A stretch of 64,000 nucleotides of DNA from an uncultured bacterium (GTDB lineage Bacteria; Bacillota; Clostridia; Lachnospirales; Lachnospiraceae), in NCBI GenBank assembly GCA_947175015.1, contig CAMWLE010000004.1:1-64000 (forward strand), given 5' to 3'. A program made the translations under genes and the position numbers. Positions 27,750-37,449 of the stretch are shown piece after piece (within the stretch, counting starts at the first letter, position 1; every line of letters begins with the position of its first letter). Under the pieces are notes generated by a model that was not told the origin of the DNA, did no database searches, and worked only from the letters and a program-made list of their open reading frames with translations.

Positions 27750-28640
27750 GTGATGGAAAGTATCATGGATATATTGATCACTATAGTGGGAATCGGCATG
27801 GTAGTGTTGCTTTGGGTGATACTCTATGACAGCAATCGGTATGTGATAAGGAAGCATAAGGTGATAGACAGGCGGATTAAAAAGCCTTGCAGAGCAGTGC
27901 TTTTGACGGATTTACATAATAAACGTTATGGAAAAAATAATGAGAAGCTGCTTGTGTCAATTCGGGAGCAGAAGCCTGATTTCATATTGATAGCAGGTGA
28001 TCTGGTGACGGCCAAACCAAAGGGGGATTTAAAACCGGCGCTGCAGCTTCTCGGTGAATTGGCAAAGGAGTATCCCATCTATTATGGCAATGGGAATCAT
28101 GAGCACCGGCTTAAGCTGTATCCGAAAGTCTATGGAGATATGGCGCAGCGGTATGAAAAGGCATTGCAGGAGATAGGTGTTGCGCCTCTGGTAAATTGTC
28201 ATGTAAACTTGCCGGAATATGGGATTTCAATTTATGGCGCGGAGATTGACGAATCTTTTTACAGACATTTTCATGTGGGAGATATGAAGCCTCAATATTT
28301 GCCGGAGATTTTGGGACAGGCCCCGTCGAATTCTTATACGGTGCTGCTGGCGCATAATCCGGATTATTTTCCTCAGTATGCCGCATGGGGGGCTGATTTA
28401 ACGTTGGCAGGACATGTACATGGCGGTATTGCCCGTGTTCCGTTTTGGGGTAAGGGAGTGCTTTCGCCTGCGTTATGCCTGTTCCCCAAGTATGATGGCG
28501 GTGTTTTTCAGGAAGGCAATGCTGTCATGGTATTAAGCCGCGGCATGGGAACCCACACCATTCCTGTCCGAGTATTCAACCCGGCAGAGCTTTGGGTGTT
28601 GGAATGGCAGAGCGAAACGGCAGGAAATATCTTGCAATAG
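27750..28640 (+). CDS. Membrane-anchored metallophosphoesterase (YkuE/YaeI-like)
   Basis: A 296-residue protein with one N-terminal membrane segment (residues ~6-24) and a calcineurin-like phosphoesterase domain. The metal-ligand motifs run in order: LTDLHN, AGDLVT, GNGNHEHR, LAHNPDYF and LAGHVHGG. Relatives act on lipid-linked or other phosphodiester substrates at the membrane; the substrate here is not evident. It starts GTG 27750 or ATG 27753. A GCCGCC-GGA-GGCGGC-type hairpin near 27723-27738 precedes it without a T-run. Confidence 0.85.
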   Translation: MMESIMDILITIVGIGMVVLLWVILYDSNRYVIRKHKVIDRRIKKPCRAVLLTDLHNKRYGKNNEKLLVSIREQKPDFILIAGDLVTAKPKGDLKPALQLLGELAKEYPIYYGNGNHEHRLKLYPKVYGDMAQRYEKALQEIGVAPLVNCHVNLPEYGISIYGAEIDESFYRHFHVGDMKPQYLPEILGQAPSNSYTVLLAHNPDYFPQYAAWGADLTLAGHVHGGIARVPFWGKGVLSPALCLFPKYDGGVFQEGNAVMVLSRGMGTHTIPVRVFNPAELWVLEWQSETAGNILQ

Positions 28641-28683
28641 GATTCAAAAGAAAGTAAAATAAATAAAAAAATCTGAGGATAAT

Positions 28684-29427
28684 ATGGCGATACCTGTAAA
28701 GCTGGAAGTATTTGAAGGTCCGCTGGATCTTCTACTTCACTTAATTGATAAAAATAAAATAGATATTTATGATATCCCCATTGTGGTAATCACTGAGCAG
28801 TACTTGGACTATATCAGGCAGATGGAAACGAGCGACATGAACGTGATGAGTGAATTTCTCGTCATGGCGGCCACCTTGATTGATATTAAGTGCAGGATGT
28901 TGCTGCCTAAGGAAGTGGATGAAGAGGGCGTAGAGGAAGACCCCAGAGCAGAGTTAGTGCAGAAGTTATTGGAATACAAAATGTGCAAATTTATGTCCAT
29001 GGAGCTGCGGGACCGACAGGTGGATGCCGCAAGGAATCTCTACAGAGAACAGCGCCTTCCGCCGGAGGTGGCTGCGTACCGGCCGCCGGTAAATTATGAA
29101 GAGCTGATAGGTGACATGACATTGAGTAAGCTTCATGAGATATTTAAGTCCATCATCAAAAGGCAGGAAAATAAAATCGACCCCATCCGAAGCCAATACG
29201 GAAACATTGAAAAAGATGAGATTGACATGGATGTGAAGACTTTGTATGTGGAGGCATATGCCAGGGAGCATAAGCAATTCAGTTTCAGGAAGCTGTTGGA
29301 GAAGCAAACCAGCAAGATGGAAGTGATAGTTACTTTTCTGATCATACTTGAACTGATGAAAACAAGCAAAATTACTATAAGCCAGGAAGCTATTTTTGAG
29401 GATATTATGATAACCTCATTGCTCTAA
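28684..29427 (+). CDS. scpA: Segregation and condensation protein A
   Basis: A 247-residue kleisin that bridges SMC heads in chromosome condensation. The N-terminus is typical (VKLEVFEGPLDLLLHLIDKN, then KIDIYDIPIVVITEQYLDY), as is the winged-helix C-terminus (VTFLIILELMKTSKITISQE). scpB follows 88 bases later, the usual arrangement. Confidence 0.95.
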   Translation: MAIPVKLEVFEGPLDLLLHLIDKNKIDIYDIPIVVITEQYLDYIRQMETSDMNVMSEFLVMAATLIDIKCRMLLPKEVDEEGVEEDPRAELVQKLLEYKMCKFMSMELRDRQVDAARNLYREQRLPPEVAAYRPPVNYEELIGDMTLSKLHEIFKSIIKRQENKIDPIRSQYGNIEKDEIDMDVKTLYVEAYAREHKQFSFRKLLEKQTSKMEVIVTFLIILELMKTSKITISQEAIFEDIMITSLL

Positions 29428-29515
29428 GCAATCTACACTTACATGTAAGAAGAGTATTGAGATAAAATGAGCAGTAATGCCTGAAAATGGTACAACCGGA
29501 TAAGGAGTTGGCACA

Positions 29516-30085
29516 ATGAAGCGAAGCAAGGCGGAAGCAGTGATTGAAGCAGTATTGTTTACTATGGGAGAATCCGTGGAAATCAATCGTTTGGCCGATG
29601 TTATAGAAGAAGATGTGGAGACTACCAAAGAAATATTGGAGGGAATGTCCAAACGCTATGCCAAAGAAGGCAGAGGGATTATCCTGACACAATTTGACAA
29701 TGCTGTACAGCTCTGTACGAAACCTGATATGTATGAGTATCTCATTAAGATTGCCAAGGTACCCAGGAAGATGACGCTTACGGATACAATACTGGAGACG
29801 CTGTCTATCATTGCATATAAGCAGCCTGTGACCAGAATTGAGGTAGAGCGTGTGCGTGGTGTCAGTTGTGATCATGCAATCAATAAGCTGTTGGAATATG
29901 ATCTGATTATGGAGTTGGGAAGACTGGATGCGCCGGGAAGACCTTTGCTGTTCGGAACCACGGAGCAATTCCTGCGCTGTTTCGGTGTGAAGAGTCTGGA
30001 AGAGCTTCCATCCCTGAATCCGGTTCAGATGGAAGAATTTAAACAGCAGGCGGAAGCGGAAGTGCAATTACAGTTGGAAGTATAA
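29516..30085 (+). CDS. scpB: Segregation and condensation protein B
   Basis: A 189-residue double winged-helix partner of ScpA. It begins KAEAVIEAVLFTMGESVE and contains the conserved LSIIAYKQPVTRIEVERVRG and LGRLDAPGRPLLFGTT. AAGGAG stands about 8 bases before ATG 29516. Confidence 0.95.
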   Translation: MKRSKAEAVIEAVLFTMGESVEINRLADVIEEDVETTKEILEGMSKRYAKEGRGIILTQFDNAVQLCTKPDMYEYLIKIAKVPRKMTLTDTILETLSIIAYKQPVTRIEVERVRGVSCDHAINKLLEYDLIMELGRLDAPGRPLLFGTTEQFLRCFGVKSLEELPSLNPVQMEEFKQQAEAEVQLQLEV

Positions 30086-30209
30086 GTGTGAAGGAAATGA
30101 GGATTTTCTATGGCCGGAAAGTACTCGATCTAAGAAAAATATCCAAGACACAACATAAAATCCATATACAGCCTCATATATTATATAAAATCCTTTTTGG
30201 AAGATTCGG

Positions 30210-31742
30210 ATGAAGAGAAATTGGATGAAAAAAATAGTATGGGGCTTTTTGGGCAGCTTTATTTTGCTGTTTTCCCAAATGCAGATTGTCGTGAAGGCGC
30301 AGGTAAGCCATATGCCGGCTTATGCGGATATATTGATGCAGGATATGGTAATGCAAGATGTGGAATTAGAGGCAAATTTACCAAAGGTTTTATACGAAAC
30401 CGCAACGGAACAACCGGTGAATATACAGGAATTGTCCTTGTACGCCACAGCGGCGGTTTTGATGGATGCAGATTCGGGAAGGGTTCTGTACGGGAAAAAT
30501 CAGGATATGGTCTTGGCTATGGCCAGTACTACGAAGATTATGACTTGTATTCTGGTGTTGGAAAATACTTCTCTTGACGATGTGCTTACCGTCTCCTCCT
30601 ATGCAGCCAGCATGCCGAAGGTGAAGCTGTACATACAGAAAGGGGAACAATACACAGTAAGAGAACTGCTGCATTCTCTGATGTTGGAATCACACAATGA
30701 TTCTGCGGTGGCGCTGGCTGAATTTGTGGGAAAACGATTTCTGGCAGAAGAACTGCGTAACAAGGATACGGCGGAATATACTGTGGATGAGAGTAAGCAG
30801 GCTATGTCGGCTTTTGCTTCTCTGATGAATCGGAAAGCAGCGGAGTTGGGATGTGAGAATACATGGTTCATTACACCCAATGGACTGGATGCTACAGAAG
30901 AGATTACCTTAGAGGATGGCAGCGTTCTGCAGAAAGAGCACTGTACCACAGCCGCAAATCTGGCGAGAATCATGTCTTACTGTATTAAAGAATCTCCTTA
31001 TGCCAATACGTTTCTGGAGATTACCAGAACCCGATCTTATAGTTTTTATGAAAATGAGAGAAGCTATACATGTACAAATCACAATGCCTTTCTTGACATG
31101 ATGAGCGGTGCACTGACCGGGAAGACAGGTTTCACAAACAAGGCAGGATACTGTTATGTAGGTGCTTTGGAACGGGATGGGCGAACCTTTGTAGTGGCGC
31201 TTCTGGCCTGTGGCTGGCCTAATAATAAGACTTATAAATGGAGTGACACCAGGGAATTGATGCAGTATGGCATTGACAATTATTTTTATCGAAGCTTTCT
31301 GACGGAAGACATTGCTTTTGATGAAGGGTTGCTCAGAGACATCCCGGTGCAAAACGGACAGACGGCAATACTTGGGGGGTGTGCATATACCAAGGTGCGG
31401 ATTGTGGGCAGGGATAATTCGGCACAGCAGGGCGCAGAAATATCGGAAGTCAAAGGTGAGGAATCATCAGGAAATGAAGGCGGAGAAACATATACAAATG
31501 AAATGGAATTGTGGCGTGACGGACTTCTTATGAGGGCAGATGAGCAGGTCAAAGTGAAATACAATTTGGCGGAAAATCTGGTTGCTCCCGTGGAACCCGG
31601 GATGACTGTGGGAACGATAGATTATATGGTGGGAGAGACGATATACAGGAGAGAGGCAATCGTTACGGTGGATTCCGTGGGGGCAATAGACTTGGAGTGG
31701 TGTATGAGACAGATTTTGGAGAGATTTTTTTCTTTTTCATAA
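30210..31742 (+). CDS. D-alanyl-D-alanine carboxypeptidase, larger paralogue
   Basis: A 510-residue secreted S11 peptidase, longer than the 26541 paralogue by an N-terminal ~60-residue stretch after the signal peptide (WGFLGSFILLFSQMQIVV) and a C-terminal extension. Motifs: MASTTKIM (SxxK), ESHNDSAVA (SxN) and LTGKTGFTNKAG (KTG). An insert near residue 180-230 (FLAEELRNKDTAEYTV) is unusual compared with the shorter enzyme. It follows scpB by 125 bases and a strong terminator ends it. Confidence 0.92.
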   Translation: MKRNWMKKIVWGFLGSFILLFSQMQIVVKAQVSHMPAYADILMQDMVMQDVELEANLPKVLYETATEQPVNIQELSLYATAAVLMDADSGRVLYGKNQDMVLAMASTTKIMTCILVLENTSLDDVLTVSSYAASMPKVKLYIQKGEQYTVRELLHSLMLESHNDSAVALAEFVGKRFLAEELRNKDTAEYTVDESKQAMSAFASLMNRKAAELGCENTWFITPNGLDATEEITLEDGSVLQKEHCTTAANLARIMSYCIKESPYANTFLEITRTRSYSFYENERSYTCTNHNAFLDMMSGALTGKTGFTNKAGYCYVGALERDGRTFVVALLACGWPNNKTYKWSDTRELMQYGIDNYFYRSFLTEDIAFDEGLLRDIPVQNGQTAILGGCAYTKVRIVGRDNSAQQGAEISEVKGEESSGNEGGETYTNEMELWRDGLLMRADEQVKVKYNLAENLVAPVEPGMTVGTIDYMVGETIYRREAIVTVDSVGAIDLEWCMRQILERFFSFS

Positions 31743-31770
31743 AAATTTGTGAAAAATATTAAAAAAAATT

Positions 31771-31800
31771 GCAATTCGTTCTATGCGAGTTGCTTTTTTT
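31771..31800 (+). terminator. Rho-independent terminator
   Basis: GCAATTCG (31771-31778) pairs with CGAGTTGC (31786-31793), one G-U pair, followed by seven T residues. It separates the carboxypeptidase gene from the decarboxylase operon. Confidence 0.9.
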
Positions 31801-31905
31801 ATGGTATACTACTACCGACAATAACCATGGGGAAGTGTGTTTTTGTTTTGGTGCCCCGATGTTGGATTGTTTTATTTTCTATATTATAAATGGAGGACTG
31901 AAAGC

Positions 31906-33336
31906 ATGAGTACTACTTCAAAAGCGAGTCAAAGAATAGCAGCTTTGCTCGACGACAACAGTTTCGTTGAAATCGGCGCACTTGTGACTGCAAGGGCTAC
32001 GGATTTCAATATGAAACCCAATGAAACTCCTTCTGATGGCTGTGTGACCGGCTACGGAGTGATCAATGGTAAGCCTGTGTATGTGTACAGCCAGGACACT
32101 TCTGTGATGAACGGAACCATCGGTGAAATGCACGCCAGGAAAATTACCAACCTTTATGATCTGGCGATGAAGACCGGCTCTCCTGTGATCGGCCTGATTG
32201 ATTCTGCAGGATTAAGGCTTCAGGAGGCTGCAGATGCACTGAACGCCTTTGGAGCAATTTACCAGAAACAGACCTGCGCATCCGGCGTTATCCCTCAGAT
32301 CACGGCAATCCTGGGAAGTTGTGGTGGCGGACTTGCCTTGTTCCCCACGCTGACAGATTTTACCTTTATGGAAGCAAAGAATGCGAAGTTATTCGTAAAT
32401 GCACCCAATGCTCTGGACGGAAATGTGATTACGAAATGTGATTCTTCTTCCGCAGCATTCCAGTCTGAGGAGAGCGGTATTGTGGATGTAGTGGCGGAGG
32501 AAGCAGTTCTTCTGTCCAAGATTAGAGAATTGATTGCATTCCTGCCTGTGAATAACAAAGAAGGCAGCGACATGGTAGAGTGTACGGACGACCTGAATCG
32601 TGTCAATGAGGAACTTGCCAATTGCGTTGGTGACACATCTATTGCGTTGTCTATCCTGGCTGATAATAATGACTTCTTCGAGGTTAAGGCAGGATATGCA
32701 AAAGACATGGTGACAGGTTTCCTGAAGCTGGATGGCGTGACAGTGGGTGCTGTGGCGAACCGCAGCGAGGTCTGTGATGAGGCCGGCAAAGTAGCAGAGA
32801 AGCTGGATGCGGCTTTGTCCGTGGAAGGCTGTGAGAAAGCAGCAGCGTTTGTTTCTTTCTGTGATGCGTTCAATATTCCTGTGCTGACCTTGACCAATGT
32901 AAAAGGGTATCAGGCAACTGTGAATTCCGAAAAAGGAATCGCAAGGGCTGCTGGAAGGCTTACATATGCCTTCGCAAATGCTACGGTACCTAAGGTAAAT
33001 GTGATCATTGGAAAGGCGCTGGGGACAGCAGCGATTGCCATGAATTCCAAGGCCATCGGCGCAGACATTACCATGGCATGGCCGGATGCGCAGATTGGCA
33101 CCATGGAAGGCAGGCTGGCTGCGAAGATCATGTATGACGGCCAGGGAGCTGAGGTGATCAATGAGAAAGCAGCCGAATACGATGCATTGCAGCTTGGTGC
33201 GCTGAGTGCTGCGCGGAGAGGATATGTGGACCAGATGATAGAAGCAGCCGATACCAGGAAGTATGTGATAGGCGCTTTTGAAATGCTCTTCACCAAGAGC
33301 GAAGATCGTCCCGCAAAAAAACACGGAACCGTGTAG
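31906..33336 (+). CDS. Acyl-CoA carboxyltransferase subunit (MmdA/12S type)
   Basis: A 476-residue crotonase-fold carboxyltransferase from ATG 31906 (GGAGG 9 bases upstream). Features are VTGYGVINGKPVYVYSQD, GSPVIGLIDSAGLRLQE, an oxyanion-hole GSCGGGLAL, and in the second half GYQATVNSEKGIARAAGRL and ADITMAWPDAQIGTMEG. The family moves carboxyl groups between acyl-CoAs (methylmalonyl-, malonyl-, glutaconyl-CoA) and carrier biotin. It is somewhat shorter than the usual ~510-residue MmdA. The substrate cannot be fixed by eye. First gene of a five-gene operon with a biotin carrier and a Na+ pump. Confidence 0.88.
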   Translation: MSTTSKASQRIAALLDDNSFVEIGALVTARATDFNMKPNETPSDGCVTGYGVINGKPVYVYSQDTSVMNGTIGEMHARKITNLYDLAMKTGSPVIGLIDSAGLRLQEAADALNAFGAIYQKQTCASGVIPQITAILGSCGGGLALFPTLTDFTFMEAKNAKLFVNAPNALDGNVITKCDSSSAAFQSEESGIVDVVAEEAVLLSKIRELIAFLPVNNKEGSDMVECTDDLNRVNEELANCVGDTSIALSILADNNDFFEVKAGYAKDMVTGFLKLDGVTVGAVANRSEVCDEAGKVAEKLDAALSVEGCEKAAAFVSFCDAFNIPVLTLTNVKGYQATVNSEKGIARAAGRLTYAFANATVPKVNVIIGKALGTAAIAMNSKAIGADITMAWPDAQIGTMEGRLAAKIMYDGQGAEVINEKAAEYDALQLGALSAARRGYVDQMIEAADTRKYVIGAFEMLFTKSEDRPAKKHGTV

Positions 33337-33352
33337 AAAGGGTGATTATAAT

Positions 33353-34147
33353 ATGAAGAAATTTTTGGCTTACCTTTGTATGATTGCCTGTATCTTCGGA
33401 CTGACCGCATGTGGAAGTGAAGAAAAGCTGACAGATTATGAGCAGCAGAAAGTTGATGTTGCTCAACGGCTGGCAAACAGTATTGTTACAAATTTGCTTT
33501 CGGATTTTATGGATGATGCGTATGTTGACTTTTACGATGAGTATACCATGGAAGAGATTGAATATATGGTAGGAAATGATACCGGCCTGATGGTGGATGG
33601 TTATGCGTTTTCCAAAGCAATTGATTCTTTCTATTCTGCAAAATCTTCCATGGGGTTGATTACCGGGGTCACCGGAAGCAGTGCCTCCATCAGCGGCAAG
33701 CAGATTATAGTAGAGGTAGAGGTTACAGGCGAGAAGAAAAATGCAGTTGCAGAGATTATTTTTTCCAATGATCAGTTCCTGAAGCTGGAATCTGCATCTC
33801 TGAATCCTGTGTCCAGCATGGGCGAACTCATGGGAAGAGCTGCATTGAATACCTTGATTGGTATGGGTACAGTGTTTGTAGTATTGATCCTGATCAGCCT
33901 GATTATTTCCTGCTTCAAAGTCATTCCTAAGATCCAGGAAAATGCAGCGAAGAAGAAGGCTGCCAAGGAAAGTGTCGCAGAGGTGGCAGGTATTGATAAT
34001 GCTATGGCGCAGATTGAGGAACAGGAAGCGGCAATAGAGGAAACAGAAGATCTGGAACTGGTGGCTGTCATTGCGGCGGCAATCGCTGCAAGCGAGGGCG
34101 CTGCATCTGCGGATGGTTATGTGGTACGCTCTATTAGAAGAAGATGA
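33353..34147 (+). CDS. OadG-like subunit with lipoprotein ectodomain
   Basis: A 264-residue protein. The N-terminus is a lipoprotein signal peptide (MKKFLAYLCMIACIFG, lipobox LTAC), followed by about 150 residues that should face outside. A single membrane helix comes next (TVFVVLILISLIISCFKVI), then a charged and Ala-rich cytoplasmic tail. The helix plus tail fit the OadG/gamma subunit of Na+-translocating decarboxylases, which are normally ~80-120 residues; the lipoprotein ectodomain is an addition. It lies 16 bases after the carboxyltransferase gene and 33 before the biotin carrier. Confidence 0.75.
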   Translation: MKKFLAYLCMIACIFGLTACGSEEKLTDYEQQKVDVAQRLANSIVTNLLSDFMDDAYVDFYDEYTMEEIEYMVGNDTGLMVDGYAFSKAIDSFYSAKSSMGLITGVTGSSASISGKQIIVEVEVTGEKKNAVAEIIFSNDQFLKLESASLNPVSSMGELMGRAALNTLIGMGTVFVVLILISLIISCFKVIPKIQENAAKKKAAKESVAEVAGIDNAMAQIEEQEAAIEETEDLELVAVIAAAIAASEGAASADGYVVRSIRRR

Positions 34148-34180
34148 AAGGTATGGGAATCTATTTAGGAGGATAATAAA

Positions 34181-34555
34181 ATGAAAAATTATACCATTAC
34201 GGTAAATGGCAATGTATATGATGTAGTAGTGGAAGAAGGTGCATCAACAGGCGCTCCTGTTGCAGCAAAGGCGCCCGCAGCGCCCAAGGCTGCTCCTAAG
34301 GCAGCACCGGCAGCAGCACCTAAGGCAGCAGGCGGTGCAGGCAGCATTAAAATAGAGGCAGGTGCGGCAGGAAAGGTATTCAAGCTTGAGAAGAAGGTTG
34401 GCGATGCCGTTAAGAAGGGCGACGCGGTTGTGATTATTGAAGCTATGAAGATGGAGATTCCTGTTGTGGCACCCCAGGATGGTACTGTTGCGAGTGTTGA
34501 TGTGGCAGTTGGCGATGCCGTGGAAGCAGGCGCCGTACTTGCTACCTTGAAATAA
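34181..34555 (+). CDS. Biotin carboxyl carrier protein
   Basis: A 124-residue carrier. The N-terminal ~25 residues (YTITVNGNVYDVVVEE) resemble the start of 1.3S/gamma carriers, followed by an Ala/Pro/Lys flexible linker (residues ~28-52) and a biotinyl domain with the attachment motif EAMKMEIPV. The Lys of AMKM is biotinylated and shuttles CO2 between the carboxyltransferase(s) and the membrane beta subunit. AGGAGG precedes the start. Confidence 0.95.
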   Translation: MKNYTITVNGNVYDVVVEEGASTGAPVAAKAPAAPKAAPKAAPAAAPKAAGGAGSIKIEAGAAGKVFKLEKKVGDAVKKGDAVVIIEAMKMEIPVVAPQDGTVASVDVAVGDAVEAGAVLATLK

Positions 34556-34604
34556 ATGCAGTGTTTTGCGTATTGCGTTATAACACACAACAGGAGGTCA
34601 ACAA

Positions 34605-35756
34605 ATGGAATATATAGGTTCTACGCTAAACAACCTGCTCCATCAGACAGCGTTTTTTAACCTGACCTGGGGTAACTATCTGATGATATTGGTTGCGTGC
34701 TTTTTCCTTTATCTGGCTATACGGCATGAGTTTGAGCCTTTGCTCCTGACGCCCATAGCCTTCGGTATGCTGTTGGTGAATATCTATCCCGACATCATGC
34801 TTCATGCAGAGGACGCTGCTAACGGTGCAGGCGGTCTGCTGTATTATTTCTATAAACTGGATGAACTGGCAATCCTGCCTTCCCTGATTTTCATGGGCGT
34901 GGGTGCCATGACGGATTTCGGGCCTCTGATTGCCAATCCCAAGAGCTTTCTGCTGGGTGCGGCAGCGCAGTTTGGTATTTTTGCCGCATATTTCGGCGCG
35001 ATTGCACTTGGATTTAATGACATGGCAGCGGCGGCAATTTCCATTATCGGCGGCGCAGATGGACCGACCTCCATTTTCCTTGCAAGTAAACTGGGGCAGA
35101 CAGCTATATTAGGTCCCATTGCGGTGGCCGCCTATTCATATATGTCGCTGGTACCTATTATCCAGCCGCCTATTATGAAGCTTCTGACCACAGAGAAGGA
35201 GAGGCAGATCAAAATGGGGCAGCTTCGTCCTGTGTCCAAATTGGAGAAGATTCTGTTCCCGATTATCGTTACTATTGTTGTATGTCTGATCCTTCCTACA
35301 ACGGCGCCCCTGGTAGGTATGTTAATGTTGGGTAATCTGTTCCGTGAGTCCGGTGTTGTACGTCAGCTTACAGAGACAGCTTCCAATGCTATGATGTATA
35401 TCGTGGTTATTTTGCTGGGTACCTCCGTAGGGGCTACCACCAGTGCGGAAGCATTCCTGAACTTTGATACTTTGAAGATTGTAGCATTGGGTCTGATTGC
35501 CTTTATGTTCGGTACTGCGGCAGGTGTCCTGTTCGGCAAGATTATGTGTATTGCAACTCATGGTAAGATCAATCCATTGATTGGTTCTGCAGGTGTGTCC
35601 GCTGTTCCTATGGCAGCCCGTGTTTCTCAGAAGGTAGGTGCGGAGGCAGATCCCACGAACTTCCTGCTGATGCATGCAATGGGACCTAATGTGGCTGGTG
35701 TTATTGGTACTGCCGTAGCAGCCGGAACATTCATGGCTATCTTTGGAGTATTTTGA
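34605..35756 (+). CDS. Na+-translocating decarboxylase beta subunit (OadB/MmdB/GcdB)
   Basis: A 383-residue integral membrane protein with about nine helices and re-entrant segments. The diagnostic motif is [18 protein letters not shown], where the Asp is essential for Na+ transport in the family, followed by [16 protein letters not shown]. It decarboxylates carboxybiotin and exports Na+. The neighbourhood supplies the carrier, the gamma-like subunit and two carboxyltransferases. Confidence 0.95.
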   Translation: MEYIGSTLNNLLHQTAFFNLTWGNYLMILVACFFLYLAIRHEFEPLLLTPIAFGMLLVNIYPDIMLHAEDAANGAGGLLYYFYKLDELAILPSLIFMGVGAMTDFGPLIANPKSFLLGAAAQFGIFAAYFGAIALGFNDMAAAAISIIGGADGPTSIFLASKLGQTAILGPIAVAAYSYMSLVPIIQPPIMKLLTTEKERQIKMGQLRPVSKLEKILFPIIVTIVVCLILPTTAPLVGMLMLGNLFRESGVVRQLTETASNAMMYIVVILLGTSVGATTSAEAFLNFDTLKIVALGLIAFMFGTAAGVLFGKIMCIATHGKINPLIGSAGVSAVPMAARVSQKVGAEADPTNFLLMHAMGPNVAGVIGTAVAAGTFMAIFGVF

Positions 35757-35787
35757 TATTAATATGAAAAATGGAGGAAATTCGTAA

Positions 35788-37215
35788 ATGTCAGAACAAG
35801 CAAAAACACCGATTAAAATAACGGAAACTATATTGCGTGATGCACATCAGTCTCTGATCGCCACAAGAATGCCCACCGAATTCATGCTTCCTATTGTGGA
35901 GAAGATGGATAAAGTGGGATACCATTCCGTAGAGTGCTGGGGCGGTGCAACTTTTGACGCATCTCTTCGTTTCCTGAAGGAAGATCCCTGGGACAGACTT
36001 CGTAAGCTGCGCGACGGGTTTAAGAATACAAAGCTTCAAATGCTGTTCCGTGGGCAGAATATTCTGGGGTATCGACCTTATGCAGATGATGTGGTAGATG
36101 CTTTTGTACAGAAATCCATTGCCAATGGTATTGATATCATTCGTATCTTCGACTGTCTGAACGATCTGCGGAATCTGCAGGAAGCGGTAAATGCAACCAA
36201 CAGAATGAAGCAGCAGGAAGGCAGAGGACATGCGCAGATTGCGTTGTCTTATACCTTAGGTGATGCTTATACATTGGAATATTGGACCGATATGGCCAAG
36301 AAAATTGAGGAGATGGGTGCTGATTCCATCTGTATCAAGGATATGGCAGGCTTGCTGGTACCTTATAAGGCTTCCGAACTGATCTCTGCCATGAAGAGTG
36401 CAACCAAGCTTCCGATTCAACTGCATACTCATTATACTTCCGGTGTGGCCAGCATGACATACCTGAAGGCAGTGGAAGCAGGTGTGGATGTGATTGATAC
36501 AGCCATGAGTCCTTTTGCAATGGGAACTTCTCAGCCGGCAACAGAGGTTATGGTGGAAACCTTCCGTGGAACTCCTTATGATACAGGATTTGATCAGAAC
36601 CTTCTGGCTGAGATTGCCGATTACTTCCGTCCTTACAGGGATGAGTGCCTGAAGAGCGGTCTGCTGAACCCGAAGGTAATGGGTGTAGACATCAAGACAC
36701 TTTTGTACCAGGTACCAGGCGGTATGCTTTCTAACATGGTGAGCCAGCTAAAAGAACAGAATGCAGAGGATAAGTATTATGATGTGCTGAAGGAGATTCC
36801 TCAGGTGCGTAAGGATCTGGGTGAGCCGCCTCTGGTAACACCTTCTTCTCAGATCGTTGGAACACAGGCAGTATTTAATGTGCTCATGGGTGAGAGATAT
36901 AAGATGGCTACCAAAGAGACCAAGGCAGTGCTGCGCGGCGAGTATGGCCAGACGGTTAAGCCTATGAATCAGGAGATTATCGACAAGGTAATTCCCGGAG
37001 AGACCAGGATTACTTGCCGCTATGCGGATATGTTGGAGAATGAAATGGGCAAATTGGAGTCCGAGATGAGCGAGTGGAAGCAGCAGGATGAGGATGTGCT
37101 GAGCTATGCACTGTTCCCTCAGGTTGCAACTGATTTCTTCAAGTATCGTCAGGCACAGCAGGATAAAGTGGATATGACCCAGGCAGATACCAAGAACGGA
37201 GCTTATCCGGTCTAA
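35788..37215 (+). CDS. Oxaloacetate decarboxylase alpha / 5S carboxyltransferase (no biotin domain)
   Basis: A 475-residue carboxyltransferase of the pyruvate/oxaloacetate type. The TIM barrel has ETILRDAHQSLIATRM with its metal-binding Asp, CIKDMAGLL with the carboxylated Lys and QLHTHYTSGVASM with metal-binding His. The C-terminal PYC/OADA conserved domain follows (GVDIKTLLYQVPGGMLSNMV). It stops before a biotinyl domain, so it must use the separate carrier at 34181. Having it beside an MmdA-type subunit gives two acceptor chemistries in one operon. Confidence 0.92.
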   Translation: MSEQAKTPIKITETILRDAHQSLIATRMPTEFMLPIVEKMDKVGYHSVECWGGATFDASLRFLKEDPWDRLRKLRDGFKNTKLQMLFRGQNILGYRPYADDVVDAFVQKSIANGIDIIRIFDCLNDLRNLQEAVNATNRMKQQEGRGHAQIALSYTLGDAYTLEYWTDMAKKIEEMGADSICIKDMAGLLVPYKASELISAMKSATKLPIQLHTHYTSGVASMTYLKAVEAGVDVIDTAMSPFAMGTSQPATEVMVETFRGTPYDTGFDQNLLAEIADYFRPYRDECLKSGLLNPKVMGVDIKTLLYQVPGGMLSNMVSQLKEQNAEDKYYDVLKEIPQVRKDLGEPPLVTPSSQIVGTQAVFNVLMGERYKMATKETKAVLRGEYGQTVKPMNQEIIDKVIPGETRITCRYADMLENEMGKLESEMSEWKQQDEDVLSYALFPQVATDFFKYRQAQQDKVDMTQADTKNGAYPV

Positions 37216-37259
37216 GAGATTTCGGGAAATATTCCCCAATAGTGATGAGAGTGAATTGG

Positions 37260-37314
37260 AGTACCTATCTACAGTATACCGTTATCAGAGGCATTGCTGG
37301 TAGGTACTTCTTTT
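37260..37314 (+). terminator. Probable terminator of the decarboxylase operon
   Basis: AGTACCTA (37260-37267) pairs with TAGGTACT (37301-37308) with a further CAG/CTG pairing inside, followed by TCTTTT. A second hairpin, CTTGCATG (37317-37324) / CATGCAAG (37344-37351), follows without a T-run. Confidence 0.5.
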
Positions 37315-37449
37315 CGCTTGCATGGCATAAACATTTCGTGCTGCATGCAAGTCTTGGCGTGGATTGCATTTGTCGGTACAAGAGAATGAGATTGTTGGGG
37401 GAGGGTTTTATCTGGATGAGTGCGGTTGTAAGCAGTATGGGAGTTAATA

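Noticed and set aside
34189..34590. Minus-strand Ala/Ser-rich open frame
   Set aside because: It is the complement of the Ala/Pro-rich linker and biotinyl domain of the carrier gene; the plus-strand AMKM motif is decisive.
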